A stretch of DNA of 64,000 bases from an uncultured Acetatifactor sp. (GTDB lineage: Bacteria; Bacillota; Clostridia; Lachnospirales; Lachnospiraceae), in the NCBI GenBank assembly GCA_910586775.1, contig CAJUJN010000004.1:34635-98634 (forward strand), given 5' to 3'. The notes beneath the pieces were generated by a model that did not search any database, was not told where the DNA came from, and saw only the letters and a program-made list of their open reading frames with translations. Below, piece after piece: positions 17,345-25,724 of this stretch. The first letter of the stretch is position 1. Each line of letters begins with the position of its first letter. The translations under genes and the position numbers were made by a program.

Positions 17345-17396
17345 TTGACAATGATACCAAAATGCGGTATCATAATGACACATTAATAATGTGTCA
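17345..17396 (+). promoter_or_regulatory. Promoter with two tandem operator-like dyads
   Basis: TTGACA (17345-17350), a 17-bp spacer and TATCAT (17368-17373) form a strong sigma-A promoter. A perfect dyad ATGATACC-N7-GGTATCAT (17351-17373) fills the spacer and the -10. A second dyad ATGACACATT-AAT-AATGTGTCAT (17375-17396) covers the likely start site. This is the classic layout of a repressor-controlled promoter. The nearest gene is the transglutaminase lipoprotein at 17492. Confidence 0.75.
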
Positions 17397-17491
17397 TCAG
17401 AAAATTTGGTAAGCATCCGAAATACTGACAAATGGCAAAGAAGCGGATGGCTTTGGGCCATGTGAAGGCATGGAGAGGTGGTGAGAAATCT

Positions 17492-18562
17492 ATGCGGCGT
17501 AAAGCAAGCCTGCGCCTTGTGCCGGTGGCACTGTCGTTTGCATGCCTGTTTGGGTGCGGCAGCGGGGAACCGGAGAGAAATAATGGAACAGCCGGGGGAG
17601 ATGCAGGGGCTTATCAGTCTCAGGCAGATGCCGATAAGCAGGCGGGAGAGAGAGCGGCGTCTCAGGTTCAGGCGGGAAGTGTCTCATCGGTACAGGAAGT
17701 GGTGGAATCCCGGCAGTCGGAGAAGGATTTCAAGCCATATCAGGCACCGGAATTTGCCGATTCCGTTTTTCATGCAGATCAGGCGGAAGGAAAAGGGGAT
17801 GTCCTGCTGGATTTGTCCAATGTCAGCCTGGGATATGGCGCTGTCTCGGCGAAGGCGGATTCCAGAGTCAAGCTGCAGATAACGACGGAAGGGGCCAATG
17901 ACCCCAAATATACTTACGATGTTCCTACAGACGGTACGCCCATCATCTTTCCTCTTACCAGCGGGGACGGGAAGTACACCTTTTTTGTTGGCGAGAATGT
18001 GTCAGATACAAGGTATGCACAGCTTTATCAAACGCAGTGCGACGTAAAACTGCAGGATGAGTTTCAGCCTTTTCTCCGGCCAAGCGTTTATGTCAATTAC
18101 AGCCAGGATTCCGAATGTGTCCGCAAGGCCGCGGAACTGGCGGAGACTGCGGAGACCGCCCTTGATGTGGTGGAAGCGGTATATGAATATGTCTGTGACA
18201 ATATCACTTACGACAAGGAACTGGCCTCTCAGGTGCAGGCAAAGACGAAGACCAGCTATGTGCCTGACCTGGACCAGGTGCTGAAGTCCAAAAAGGGAAT
18301 CTGCTTTGACTATGCAGCGTTGGCGGCGGCCATGCTGCGCAGCCAGGGGATTCCGGTCAAGATGGTGTTCGGCGATGTGTCCCCCAATGATGTCTATCAT
18401 GCCTGGAATATGTTTTACACGGAGCAGACAGGCTGGGTGAGCGTCCATTTTCAGGTAAAGACCGGAGACTGGAACCGGTTGGACCTGACTTTTTCGGCCA
18501 ATGGCGCGGATGACACTTTTATCGGGGACGGCAGCAATTATCTGGATAAATTATATTATTGA
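17492..18562 (+). CDS. Lipoprotein with a transglutaminase-like domain
   Basis: A 356-residue protein with a signal peptide and lipobox LFGC (Cys at about 22), then a Ser/Gln/Glu-rich linker. A beta-rich middle region (about 85-200) is followed by a transglutaminase/papain-like domain at about 215-356. Its triad is Cys271 (KGICFDYAAL), His303 (VYHAWNMF) and Asp331 (NRLDLTF). Such lipoproteins act outside the membrane as cysteine proteases or cross-linking enzymes; the substrate is unknown. The start at 17492 follows GGAGAGGTGGTGAG. It lies 111 bp before the pilus-like genes, and the operator-bearing promoter at 17345-17396 may control both. Confidence 0.88.
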   Translation: MRRKASLRLVPVALSFACLFGCGSGEPERNNGTAGGDAGAYQSQADADKQAGERAASQVQAGSVSSVQEVVESRQSEKDFKPYQAPEFADSVFHADQAEGKGDVLLDLSNVSLGYGAVSAKADSRVKLQITTEGANDPKYTYDVPTDGTPIIFPLTSGDGKYTFFVGENVSDTRYAQLYQTQCDVKLQDEFQPFLRPSVYVNYSQDSECVRKAAELAETAETALDVVEAVYEYVCDNITYDKELASQVQAKTKTSYVPDLDQVLKSKKGICFDYAALAAAMLRSQGIPVKMVFGDVSPNDVYHAWNMFYTEQTGWVSVHFQVKTGDWNRLDLTFSANGADDTFIGDGSNYLDKLYY

Positions 18563-18673
18563 CGGAATTCCGAATGAAATCTTATTTGGGAGCAATTTCC
18601 GGCTGCGTGCGCCGGAAGGCAGGGCAGCCTGCGGAGCCGCGGGGCAGAGGAATTTTCGGTTTGGAGGGAAGAT

Positions 18674-19717
18674 ATGAGAGGTAGGAAACTGGATAGTCTT
18701 GGGGTCAGCGCATTCTGCGAGAGCATGGCCATGATGGTGCAGTCCGGAATCCAGATGGATGAGGCCGTGGCGCTTCTGCGCTCCGGCGGAGGACAGGGCG
18801 GCTGCCTGGAAGAAGGGCTTGTAGTCATGCAGTCGGAGACGGAGGCAGGGAGAGGGCTTTCCGCGGCCATGGAGGCAGCGGGGATTTTTCCGGAATATGC
18901 CATCCGCATGGTGGCGGCAGGAGAGAGCGCCGGCCGTCTGGAGGATGTGCTGTTCCAGCTGGCGCGGTACTATGCGGACCAGAAGACGATGACGGATAAA
19001 TTGAAGAATTCGGTGCTGTATCCGGTGGCCATGCTGGTGATTATCATTGTGGTGCTGGCGGTGATGCTGACCATGGTGCTTCCTGCCTTTACAGATGTCT
19101 ATAATAATCTGACAGGGAGTCTGGCTGCGTCTTCCTATGCTTATGTGAGATGGGCGTATGTGCTCTGTTGGGCGGCGCTGGCGGTGATGCTGGTGCTTGC
19201 GGCGGCGCTGGCGGCGGGATTTATTCTGTGGAACAGTAAAAAGCGCGGTGTGGTGGAAGGAATATTGGGAAAGATTCCGGCCTGTGCCGCCATACTGGAG
19301 AGCCTGGGAATGTTCCGTTTTACCGCGGCGCTGTCTACTTTCCTGGCCAGCGGGGAGATGCAGGATATCGCGGTGGCGGAGAGCGTGAAGATGACTTCCT
19401 GCAGGCCGGTGGAGGAGAAAGTGAACCGCTGTGCGGGCAGGATGGGCGAAGGGCACGGCATCGCGCAGGCCGCGTATGATGAGGGGCTGTTTGAGCCGGT
19501 TTACGGGAGGATGCTTCTGGCAGGAGAGCGCAGCGGTAATCTGGAATCGGTGCTCAGGAAGCTGACGAATCTGCTGGCGGAGCATTGTTCCAATCTGGTG
19601 GAGCGGCTGGTGGGCATTGTGGACCCTGTTCTGTCAGGGATATTGATGCTGACGGTGGGATTGTCATTGCTGAGTATCATGCTGCCGCTGATTGGTATGA
19701 TGAATTCCATCGGATAG
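18674..19717 (+). CDS. Type II secretion / type IV pilus inner-membrane platform protein (GspF/PilC family)
   Basis: A 347-residue protein with two T2SF domains (about 10-130 and 205-330). ESMAMMVQSGIQMDEAVALL and the second copy FRFTAALSTFLASGEMQ show the repeated helical bundle. Membrane helices are near 115-142, 156-185 and 315-340. In pilus and T2SS machines this platform couples cytoplasmic ATPases to pilin movement. GGAGGG precedes the ATG. Four small single-span proteins and a PilT-type ATPase follow in the same direction. Shorter than many PilC proteins (about 400), mainly at the N-terminus. Confidence 0.88.
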   Translation: MRGRKLDSLGVSAFCESMAMMVQSGIQMDEAVALLRSGGGQGGCLEEGLVVMQSETEAGRGLSAAMEAAGIFPEYAIRMVAAGESAGRLEDVLFQLARYYADQKTMTDKLKNSVLYPVAMLVIIIVVLAVMLTMVLPAFTDVYNNLTGSLAASSYAYVRWAYVLCWAALAVMLVLAAALAAGFILWNSKKRGVVEGILGKIPACAAILESLGMFRFTAALSTFLASGEMQDIAVAESVKMTSCRPVEEKVNRCAGRMGEGHGIAQAAYDEGLFEPVYGRMLLAGERSGNLESVLRKLTNLLAEHCSNLVERLVGIVDPVLSGILMLTVGLSLLSIMLPLIGMMNSIG

Positions 19718-20016
19718 AATGACGGACGGTTCCTGACGGAAATTACATATATATTCGTGAAGACATTTAGCTGCCGCTTTCAGCCCCGGATTTGCAGAAG
19801 CGTTCATTCGTTATGAGGGCGAGTATAATCTGTTGACGGAAATGACAGGACGCATAATGGAATTTGTGACCGGGAACTGTGGGAGAATAAGCTGTGCATG
19901 CGTTTGATGCTTCTTTGCGGCTATAGTAAGCGGGCATTTTCGTAATGTGACGCGGAAAACAGCAAATGAATATGCGTACGAGTATAATTTGAGCAGTGAG
20001 CGCGGAGGGAAAATAA
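19718..20016 (+). other. Intergenic region inside the pilus-like cluster, with repeat-B sequence
   Basis: About 300 bp with no gene. It holds GAGTATAAT twice (19822 and 19980 areas). The segment 19961-19990 (AGCAAATG ... CGAGTATAATTT) matches the right-hand end of the interspersed repeat family B described in the findings. Confidence 0.4.
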
Positions 20017-20340
20017 ATGTATGTTGACAGGAAGCACAGGCTGTGGCCATGGCTAATTTTGACGGCGGCAGCAGTCCTGGCGGTTCTGATCCTATGGCAG
20101 CTGGCGGCTGCCGCTTCGGGCCGGGATATGGAGGAAGAAAGCATCGCGGCCCTGAGAGAGGCGGTGGAGCGCAGCGCAAGGCAGTGTTATGTGGTGGAGG
20201 GCTTTTATCCCCCCAGCCTGGAGTATCTGGAGGAAAATTACGGCCTTCAGATCAATACGGATGAGTTCCGTGTATATTATGATATATTTGCATCCAACAT
20301 AGCACCGGCTGTACAGGTGCTCAGCCGGCAGCAGGAGTGA
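20017..20340 (+). CDS. Small single-span protein of the pilus-like cluster
   Basis: A 107-residue protein: short basic N-terminus, one hydrophobic helix (about 10-33), then an outside domain with REAVERSARQCYVVEGFYPPSL and YGLQINTDEFRVYY. The ordering (helix, amphipathic helix, small C-terminal domain) is pilin-like, but the pilin cleavage site (Gly before Phe-Thr-Leu-Ile-Glu) is absent. It is probably a minor component or assembly factor of the F/PilT machine. GGAGGG precedes the ATG. The gene is 35 bp before the next member. Confidence 0.7.
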   Translation: MYVDRKHRLWPWLILTAAAVLAVLILWQLAAAASGRDMEEESIAALREAVERSARQCYVVEGFYPPSLEYLEENYGLQINTDEFRVYYDIFASNIAPAVQVLSRQQE

Positions 20341-20375
20341 AGCGGACATAAGATTGAGGAAAGGGGAGCCGGATT

Positions 20376-20855
20376 ATGAAAAAAAGCGGCAGTTCGCCGG
20401 TGGGATTTTATATGATGGGAGTTGCCTGTCTTTTTCTGGCAGTCTTTTTTCTGACAGTCATCTTCGGCGCCCGAATCTACCGCAGCATCGTGGCAGGGCA
20501 GACAGGAAACAATGACTCCAGGGCGATTTTGTCTTATCTGACGACCTGCATGAAAGCATATGATACGGAAGGCGCAGTGGAGGTCTGCCAGGAGGACGGA
20601 ATTACCATATTGTCCATTGCGGACGGTGACAGCGGTTACGGGCTCCGTATTTATCAGTATCAGGGTGCTCTTCTGGAGGAGTACGGACGGTTGGGAGAGG
20701 AGCTGTATCCCGAGGATGCACAGGTGATTGGGGAGACTGAAACCTTTCGGGTGGAAGAGGTAGCAGAGCGCACCTATGCAGTCACCACGGATGGGGGCAG
20801 GGTGTTGTTTCATGCCAGATGCGGAGAGATGACGGAGGCTGCGGCGGATGAGTAA
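20376..20855 (+). CDS. DUF4860-like single-span protein of the pilus-like cluster
   Basis: A 159-residue protein with an N-terminal membrane helix (about 10-34, GFYMMGVACLFLAVFFLTVIF) and an extracytoplasmic beta-rich domain. I associate it with the DUF4860 family found beside pilus-type genes in Clostridia; that link is from memory, not from a search. AAAGGGGAG precedes the ATG. The last 8 bases overlap the next gene, pointing to translational coupling. Confidence 0.7.
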   Translation: MKKSGSSPVGFYMMGVACLFLAVFFLTVIFGARIYRSIVAGQTGNNDSRAILSYLTTCMKAYDTEGAVEVCQEDGITILSIADGDSGYGLRIYQYQGALLEEYGRLGEELYPEDAQVIGETETFRVEEVAERTYAVTTDGGRVLFHARCGEMTEAAADE

Positions 20856-21336
20856 GAATGTCGGTTTGAGCAAAGATAAAGGCAAGAGGCGCCATGTCAC
20901 CAATTTTTATATGGAAACATTGATCCTGGTGGTGGTACTGGTGGCTGTCATCCTTGTGCTGACAAGGGTATTCGCATTCTCGGCGGATTTAAGCAGCAGG
21001 GCAGGCAGGCTGACCCGGGCGGTGCATCTGGCGGAAAATGCGGCCGAGGCTGTGGCGGCATCGAACAGCCTTGACACGCTGTGCATGTTGCTGGAGGAGG
21101 ATGGCAATGCGCAGGTGCGGCAGGAAGGGACAGATGGGATACTCACTGTCAGGTATGATGAAGGCATGCGGCCGGTATCAGACGGGAAGTTTTGTGTAGA
21201 GGTGAGATGGGGATTGGAAGACGCAGCAGGGGATTTTGCAGAGAGCAGGGTCAGTGTGTACTGGATGGAGGAGACGGAGCCGCTTTATGTACTGGATACG
21301 GCGGTGTACCTAGTACCCCATCTGACGGGCAATTGA
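20848..21336 (+). CDS. Pilin-like single-span protein
   Basis: A 162-residue protein that overlaps the previous gene by 8 bases. Its helix begins FYMETLILVVVLVAVILVLTRVFAFS near residue 20. The single Glu near the start of the hydrophobic run recalls Glu5 of type IV pilins, but no prepilin peptidase Gly site precedes it. LAENAAEAVAASNSLDTL and a strand-rich C-terminal domain follow. Most likely a minor pseudopilin-like subunit; not provable from sequence alone. Confidence 0.7.
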   Translation: MSKNVGLSKDKGKRRHVTNFYMETLILVVVLVAVILVLTRVFAFSADLSSRAGRLTRAVHLAENAAEAVAASNSLDTLCMLLEEDGNAQVRQEGTDGILTVRYDEGMRPVSDGKFCVEVRWGLEDAAGDFAESRVSVYWMEETEPLYVLDTAVYLVPHLTGN

Positions 21337-21548
21337 AGTCTGTGACTGCCTGTCTCGCACCACTGCGTGCACCGGCATGAACCATACAGCTCCAGACTCC
21401 ATTGCAGACTGGATGGTGTACCAGGAGAAAGGCAGTACATTGAAACACAACAACAGGTATTCATAACATTCCCATCAGTGGTCGGTGCCTGAGTTGAAGG
21501 GAGCGATGGCTGCAGATTTGCAGAGAAAATGCAGGAAGGAGGCGCGGG

Positions 21549-21959
21549 ATGAAGCATATACCGATTAGGCTGGGGCCGCTTGCGCTGCTGCTGACGGTAA
21601 TCAGTATCTGTATGGCTGTTTTGGGGATCCTTTCCTTTACCACAGCCCGTGCGGATTTCAGTATGGCGGAAAAATATGCGTCTACGGTGCAGGAGCGATA
21701 CGCGTTGGAGAAGGAAGGACAGGATTTTCTCCGCCAGGCAGGGGAGGCGCTGCTAACGGGAAAGGGGCTGGAAGGGCTTGCCGGGACAGAGACAGATGAA
21801 AATGGTATTGTATATAAGACGCTGGAATACGAGGAAGCCCGGCTTCTGGTTGGGATTGTGCAGGAGGGAGACAAAGGTCTGCGCATTGTAGAGTGGCGGA
21901 TACAGAAGGATTGGGAGCCTGAAGACAATATGGGCGATCTGTGGGATGGTGAATTTTGA
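21549..21959 (+). CDS. Single-span protein of the pilus-like cluster
   Basis: A 136-residue protein with a membrane helix at about 8-30 (LGPLALLLTVISICMAVLGILSF) and an acidic outside domain. It has the same overall plan as the three genes upstream but no sequence motif I can name. GGAAGGAGG precedes the ATG. It follows a gap of 212 bp without a gene and leads into the PilT gene about 130 bp downstream. Confidence 0.7.
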   Translation: MKHIPIRLGPLALLLTVISICMAVLGILSFTTARADFSMAEKYASTVQERYALEKEGQDFLRQAGEALLTGKGLEGLAGTETDENGIVYKTLEYEEARLLVGIVQEGDKGLRIVEWRIQKDWEPEDNMGDLWDGEF

Positions 21960-22090
21960 CGATATTCCACCATGAAATAAATGACAGAGCGATTAAAGAC
22001 GCTCATATGCCGAAGCGAAGGCTCCGGTACACCATCCGGCTGGAAATTGGAGTACCGGTGTCGGGGAATGAGAAAAATGGAAGGACGGGC

Positions 22091-23269
22091 ATGGATATGA
22101 AATTACGGGAGATTCTTGAACTGGCGGTATTGGATAAGGCCGTTTCAGATGTGTTCATTGTGGCCGGGCTGCCGGTTACCATGAAGTGCAGCGGCAGGCA
22201 GATGTGCGTGAAGGCCGGGAAGCTGGTACCAAGAGGAGAGATGGGAGAAAAAGATCTGGCGGAGCTGAAGCTTAAGCCGAAAGACATAGAGGAGCTGGTG
22301 GAGCAGATTTATGCCGAGGGAAAACGCACCAGGGCAAAGATGGAGAGGGAAGAGGATGACGACTTTTCCATATCCGTCTCCAGACGTGTGGATGACAAAG
22401 GCGGCTTTCCCGGCGGACGTTTCCGTGTCAATGTATTCCGGCAGAGGGGCACCCTTGCAGCGGTGATCCGTGTGATTCGTTTTGAACTTCCGGATCCCGG
22501 AGAGCTGGGGATATCGGAAGAGGTACTTGCCCTTGCGGATGACAAGGGCGACAGAACCAACCGGAACGGCGGCCTGGTACTGGTGACAGGTGCCGCAGGA
22601 ACAGGAAAATCCACCACACTGGCATGTATGATCGACCGTATCAACAGGTCCAGGGACTGCCATATCATTACCATGGAAGATCCCATTGAGTATATTCACA
22701 GCCACAAGAAGGCAATTGTCACCCAGAGGGAGATTTCCATCGATACGCCGGGGTATCTGGAGGCTCTGCGCTCGGCCCTGCGGGAATGCCCGGACGTTAT
22801 TCTGCTCGGAGAGATGCGGGATTACGATACCATCACGGCAGCTCTGATTGCGGCGGAGACAGGCGTTCTGGTGTTCAGTACGCTGCATACCAGCAGTGCG
22901 GCCGATACCATCAACCGTATCGTGGATGTATTTCCGGACAAGGAGCAGGCCAGGACACAGCTTGCCCAGGTCCTGAAGGCGGTGGTCTGCCAGCAGTTGG
23001 TACCCGCCACCAACAAGGACGGGGAGGGCAGTTCCAGCCGGATTCCGGTCTTCGAGATCATGAAGGCCACGGATGCCATCCAGAATATGATCCGGGAGAA
23101 TAAAGTGAATCAGCTGAATTCCGCCATGCAGTCCGGTGCGGGCGAGGGCATGTGCACCATGGACGGAAACCTGATCCGGCTCTGCCAGGAGGGAAAGATT
23201 ACCAAATCCACGGCGCTGAAGTACCGTACTCATTATGGGTATGAGTATATGGAGAAACGGCTGGGGTAG
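22091..23269 (+). CDS. PilT-type twitching/retraction ATPase (GspE superfamily)
   Basis: A 392-residue secretion ATPase. Walker A is GAAGTGKST near 166-174, the Asp box EDPIEYIH near 197, Walker B CPDVILLGEMRDYDTI near 233-248, and the His box TLHTSSAADTINRI near 262-275. The AIRAGE motif of PilT is not obvious. PilT powers pilus retraction in the cytosol. The start at 22091 has GGAAGGA six bases upstream; an in-frame extension back to 21956 is unlikely. No PilB-type extension ATPase, prepilin peptidase or classic major pilin is in the window, so this ATPase may be the only motor of a reduced system. Confidence 0.88.
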   Translation: MDMKLREILELAVLDKAVSDVFIVAGLPVTMKCSGRQMCVKAGKLVPRGEMGEKDLAELKLKPKDIEELVEQIYAEGKRTRAKMEREEDDDFSISVSRRVDDKGGFPGGRFRVNVFRQRGTLAAVIRVIRFELPDPGELGISEEVLALADDKGDRTNRNGGLVLVTGAAGTGKSTTLACMIDRINRSRDCHIITMEDPIEYIHSHKKAIVTQREISIDTPGYLEALRSALRECPDVILLGEMRDYDTITAALIAAETGVLVFSTLHTSSAADTINRIVDVFPDKEQARTQLAQVLKAVVCQQLVPATNKDGEGSSSRIPVFEIMKATDAIQNMIRENKVNQLNSAMQSGAGEGMCTMDGNLIRLCQEGKITKSTALKYRTHYGYEYMEKRLG

Positions 23270-23567
23270 CCCTTTCCTGGTTTCAATACAGCCCTTCGCC
23301 GGATCCATGTGGCATTTTCGAGCCATAGAATGATTAAAAAGAAAGGGGAAAGGGTGAAAAGATATGGTGGAATTCGTGGGTTTTGGGAAGCCTGATAGCC
23401 CGTCTCAACTGGCCGGACGCGCCAACAGCGGTTGCAATAGCTTTTATGGGAAGCGTCATTCTGTGGCAGAGCTGCGGCATAAATATTTGAAAAGAATGCG
23501 CCGCCCTATTGACAGCCGCCGGATTCTGTAGTAGGATAATTGCGAACACAAAAATAAAATAGTATTT

Positions 23568-23739
23568 CTCTTATTCAGAGTCGGTGGAGATACATAGGAT
23601 CGATGAAGCCGCGGCAACCCCATTTGAGGAAGGTGCCCACCTGAGCGAGTGTTTTTCGAACAATAAGAGGATTGGATACTGACGAATCTAAGTCCGCTTA
23701 TTAATGGAAGAAGGCATTCCATGGTAAGCGGATTTTTTT
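23568..23739 (+). promoter_or_regulatory. SAM-I (S-box) riboswitch with intrinsic terminator
   Basis: The closing helix CTCTTATT/AATAAGAGG (23568 and 23662-23670) frames the S-box core: AGAGTCGGTGGAG, CGATGAAGCCGCGGCAACC and GAAGGTGCC. The expression platform is a terminator: TCCGCTTATTAATGG (23693-23707) pairs with CCATGGTAAGCGGA (23719-23732), followed by seven T. SAM binding should favour termination. The next gene, 336 bp beyond the T-run, is metK, which makes SAM, so this is feedback control. Confidence 0.93.
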
Positions 23740-23749
23740 GTCGGGAGAA

Positions 23750-23890
23750 AGGAAGTGTCTGCATACTACAGGAACTGCTTTGCGAACCCTGTAGTCCAAG
23801 AGAAATAGCTGATACGATTTTATCACAAATTTCCTTGTACTTTCGGGCTTTTGCCTGAACAAGCTGTATCAGTTATTTTTCGACAATTCC
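23750..23890 (+). repeat. Hairpin repeat family A, copy 1 (metK leader)
   Basis: A 141-bp element. The left end AGGAAGTGTCTG and right end CGACAATTCC are imperfect inverted repeats. Inside, GCTGATACGATT faces CTGTATCAGTTATT, with an apex TTCGGGCTTTTGCCTGAA. An extra hairpin (ACTACAGG/CCTGTAGT) is inserted near the left end. It shares ends and apex with copies at 29531 and 61441. Confidence 0.7.
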
Positions 23891-24075
23891 AAATAATTGT
23901 TCAGAAACAGGAAGCAACAATGGTTCGGGTGCAAATCGAAACAGCAGGGGAGTGCATCCTGTAACGCATGGTCGGATGACCGGGTGAAGACAGACCGGAG
24001 CCTGACGCATCACATGTTCCGCATGGATAATACAGTGCGGGTTGGAACAAAGAGAGAAGAAAGGAAGAAAAACAC

Positions 24076-25263
24076 ATGGAAAAACATTTATTTACATCAG
24101 AATCCGTTACGGAAGGGCATCCCGACAAAGTCTGCGATGCCATATCGGACGCTGTCCTGGACGCCTGCATGGAGCAGGATCCCATGAGCCGTGTGGCCTG
24201 CGAGGCAGTCAGCTGCACGGGCTTTGTACTGGTAACCGGAGAGATTACCACCACGGCAAATCTTGACATTCCGGGAATTGTACGGAAAACCGTCAATGAA
24301 ATCGGTTATAATGATTCCAGAGTGGGATTTGACGGAAATACCTGTGCCGTCATGGTGGCATTGGACAAACAGTCTCCCGACATTGCCATGGGCGTTGACA
24401 GGGCACTGGAGGCCAGGGAGACCAACATGGATGATGCCCAGCTGGAAGCCATCGGCGCGGGAGACCAGGGCATGATGTTCGGCTATGCCGTCAACGAGAC
24501 GCCGGAATTGATGCCTTATCCCATATCTCTGGCCCATAAGCTGACAAGGCAGCTGACCAAAGTCCGTAAGGACGGTACGCTTGCCTATCTAAGGCCGGAC
24601 GGTAAGAGCCAGGTGTCCGTGGAATATGACGAAAGCGGCAGGCCTGTCCGCCTGGAGGCAGTGGTTCTCTCCACCCAGCATGACGAGAATGTGAGTCAGG
24701 AACAGATTCATAAGGATATCCGGAAGTACGTGTTTGAGCCTGTGTTGCCCAGGGATTTGATTGACGGGGAGACAAAATTTTTCATCAATCCCACAGGGCG
24801 TTTCGTCATCGGCGGGCCTCATGGCGACGCAGGACTCACCGGACGCAAGATTATCGTTGACACATACGGCGGAGCTGCCCGTCACGGCGGCGGCTGTTTT
24901 TCCGGTAAGGACTGCACGAAGGTGGACAGAAGCGCTTCTTATGCCGCGCGCTATGTAGCGAAGAATATTGTGGCTGCAGGCCTGGCAGACAAATGTGAGA
25001 TTCAGCTTTCTTACGCCATAGGTGTTGCCCGGCCCACATCCATCATGGCGGATACATTCGGCACCGGGAAGCTGAGCAATGAGAGGCTGGTGGAGATTAT
25101 CCGGGAGAACTTCGACCTGCGCCCTGCCGGCATTATTAAAATGCTTGACCTGCGCAGGCCCATCTACCGTCCTACTGCGGCTTACGGCCATTTCGGGAGA
25201 GAGGATGTATCTCTGCCATGGGAAGCTACCGACAGGGCGGAGACGCTGAAAAAATATCTGTAG
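24076..25263 (+). CDS. metK: S-adenosylmethionine synthetase
   Basis: A 395-residue enzyme making SAM from methionine and ATP. Signature blocks are FTSESVTEGHPDKVCD (residues 5-20), GAGDQGMMFGYA (about 130-141) and GGAARHGGGCFSGKDCTKVDRSA (about 270-290). Length is typical. The ATG follows an AAGGAAG stretch. The leader is unusually long and holds a SAM-I riboswitch, then a family-A hairpin repeat, then about 185 bases to the start. Confidence 0.97.
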   Translation: MEKHLFTSESVTEGHPDKVCDAISDAVLDACMEQDPMSRVACEAVSCTGFVLVTGEITTTANLDIPGIVRKTVNEIGYNDSRVGFDGNTCAVMVALDKQSPDIAMGVDRALEARETNMDDAQLEAIGAGDQGMMFGYAVNETPELMPYPISLAHKLTRQLTKVRKDGTLAYLRPDGKSQVSVEYDESGRPVRLEAVVLSTQHDENVSQEQIHKDIRKYVFEPVLPRDLIDGETKFFINPTGRFVIGGPHGDAGLTGRKIIVDTYGGAARHGGGCFSGKDCTKVDRSASYAARYVAKNIVAAGLADKCEIQLSYAIGVARPTSIMADTFGTGKLSNERLVEIIRENFDLRPAGIIKMLDLRRPIYRPTAAYGHFGREDVSLPWEATDRAETLKKYL

Positions 25264-25270
25264 TAAAAGC

Positions 25271-25299
25271 TTTACACTTTCTGCGTTGGGCGTTATAAT
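25271..25299 (+). promoter_or_regulatory. Promoter of the 60-residue protein gene
   Basis: TTTACA (25271-25276), 17-bp spacer, TATAAT (25294-25299). The predicted start site at about 25306 rules out the in-frame ATG at 25304 and supports the ATG at 25349. Confidence 0.75.
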
Positions 25300-25348
25300 A
25301 AATATGTCACTTACTGAAAATGCACTGATAGAAAGCAGGTGGTTATTG

Positions 25349-25531
25349 ATGACGGAAGGTGAAATGCTTAAAATATCTGTGGAAGAATTTTCAAGGCTGC
25401 AGGACTACATGATGTGCTGTGAGAAAACTTCAGACGTATATAAGAAAATGAAAAGAAGGTATATCGAATTAAAGGTTATCCTTACTGCGTCTGGTGTGAA
25501 TCTTACGGAACTGGATATTATCAAAGAGTAG
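25349..25531 (+). CDS. Small protein of 60 residues, unknown function
   Basis: Starts MTEGEMLKISVEEF; AGCAGGTGG is six bases before the ATG. It is mostly helical and charged, with two Cys (MMCCEK) and no membrane segment. It has its own good promoter and a strong terminator, so it is a self-contained transcription unit between metK and dnaE. I do not recognise a family. The dedicated signals make it likely real. Confidence 0.65.
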   Translation: MTEGEMLKISVEEFSRLQDYMMCCEKTSDVYKKMKRRYIELKVILTASGVNLTELDIIKE

Positions 25532-25549
25532 AATCGGATTGCACAATGG

Positions 25550-25586
25550 GGTGTAAAGTCTTTCGAAACAGGCTTTACACCTTTTT
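25550..25586 (+). terminator. Terminator of the 60-residue protein gene
   Basis: GGTGTAAAG (25550-25558) pairs with CTTTACACC (25573-25581), followed by five T. Confidence 0.85.
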
Positions 25587-25724
25587 CATGTGATATCTTT
25601 ACAAACCTTCCTGATTTCAGTATTATTATAGAAGAAAAGTTTTACGGAAGAGCGGCTGGCTGTGGGAAGAATTGTCCCGGAAGCGCCAGCATGGATATCA
25701 AGGAATGGAAAAGGAGAATCTCAC

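Noticed and set aside
15713..17461. A 582-codon open frame on the minus strand across murA
   Set aside because: It is antisense to a textbook MurA, has no plausible ribosome site, and its translation is rich in His/Arg/Gln without any domain. It is a by-product of murA codon use.
23270..23567. A small gene between the PilT gene and the SAM riboswitch
   Set aside because: Short frames there have no ribosome site, and one overlaps the start of the riboswitch helix.
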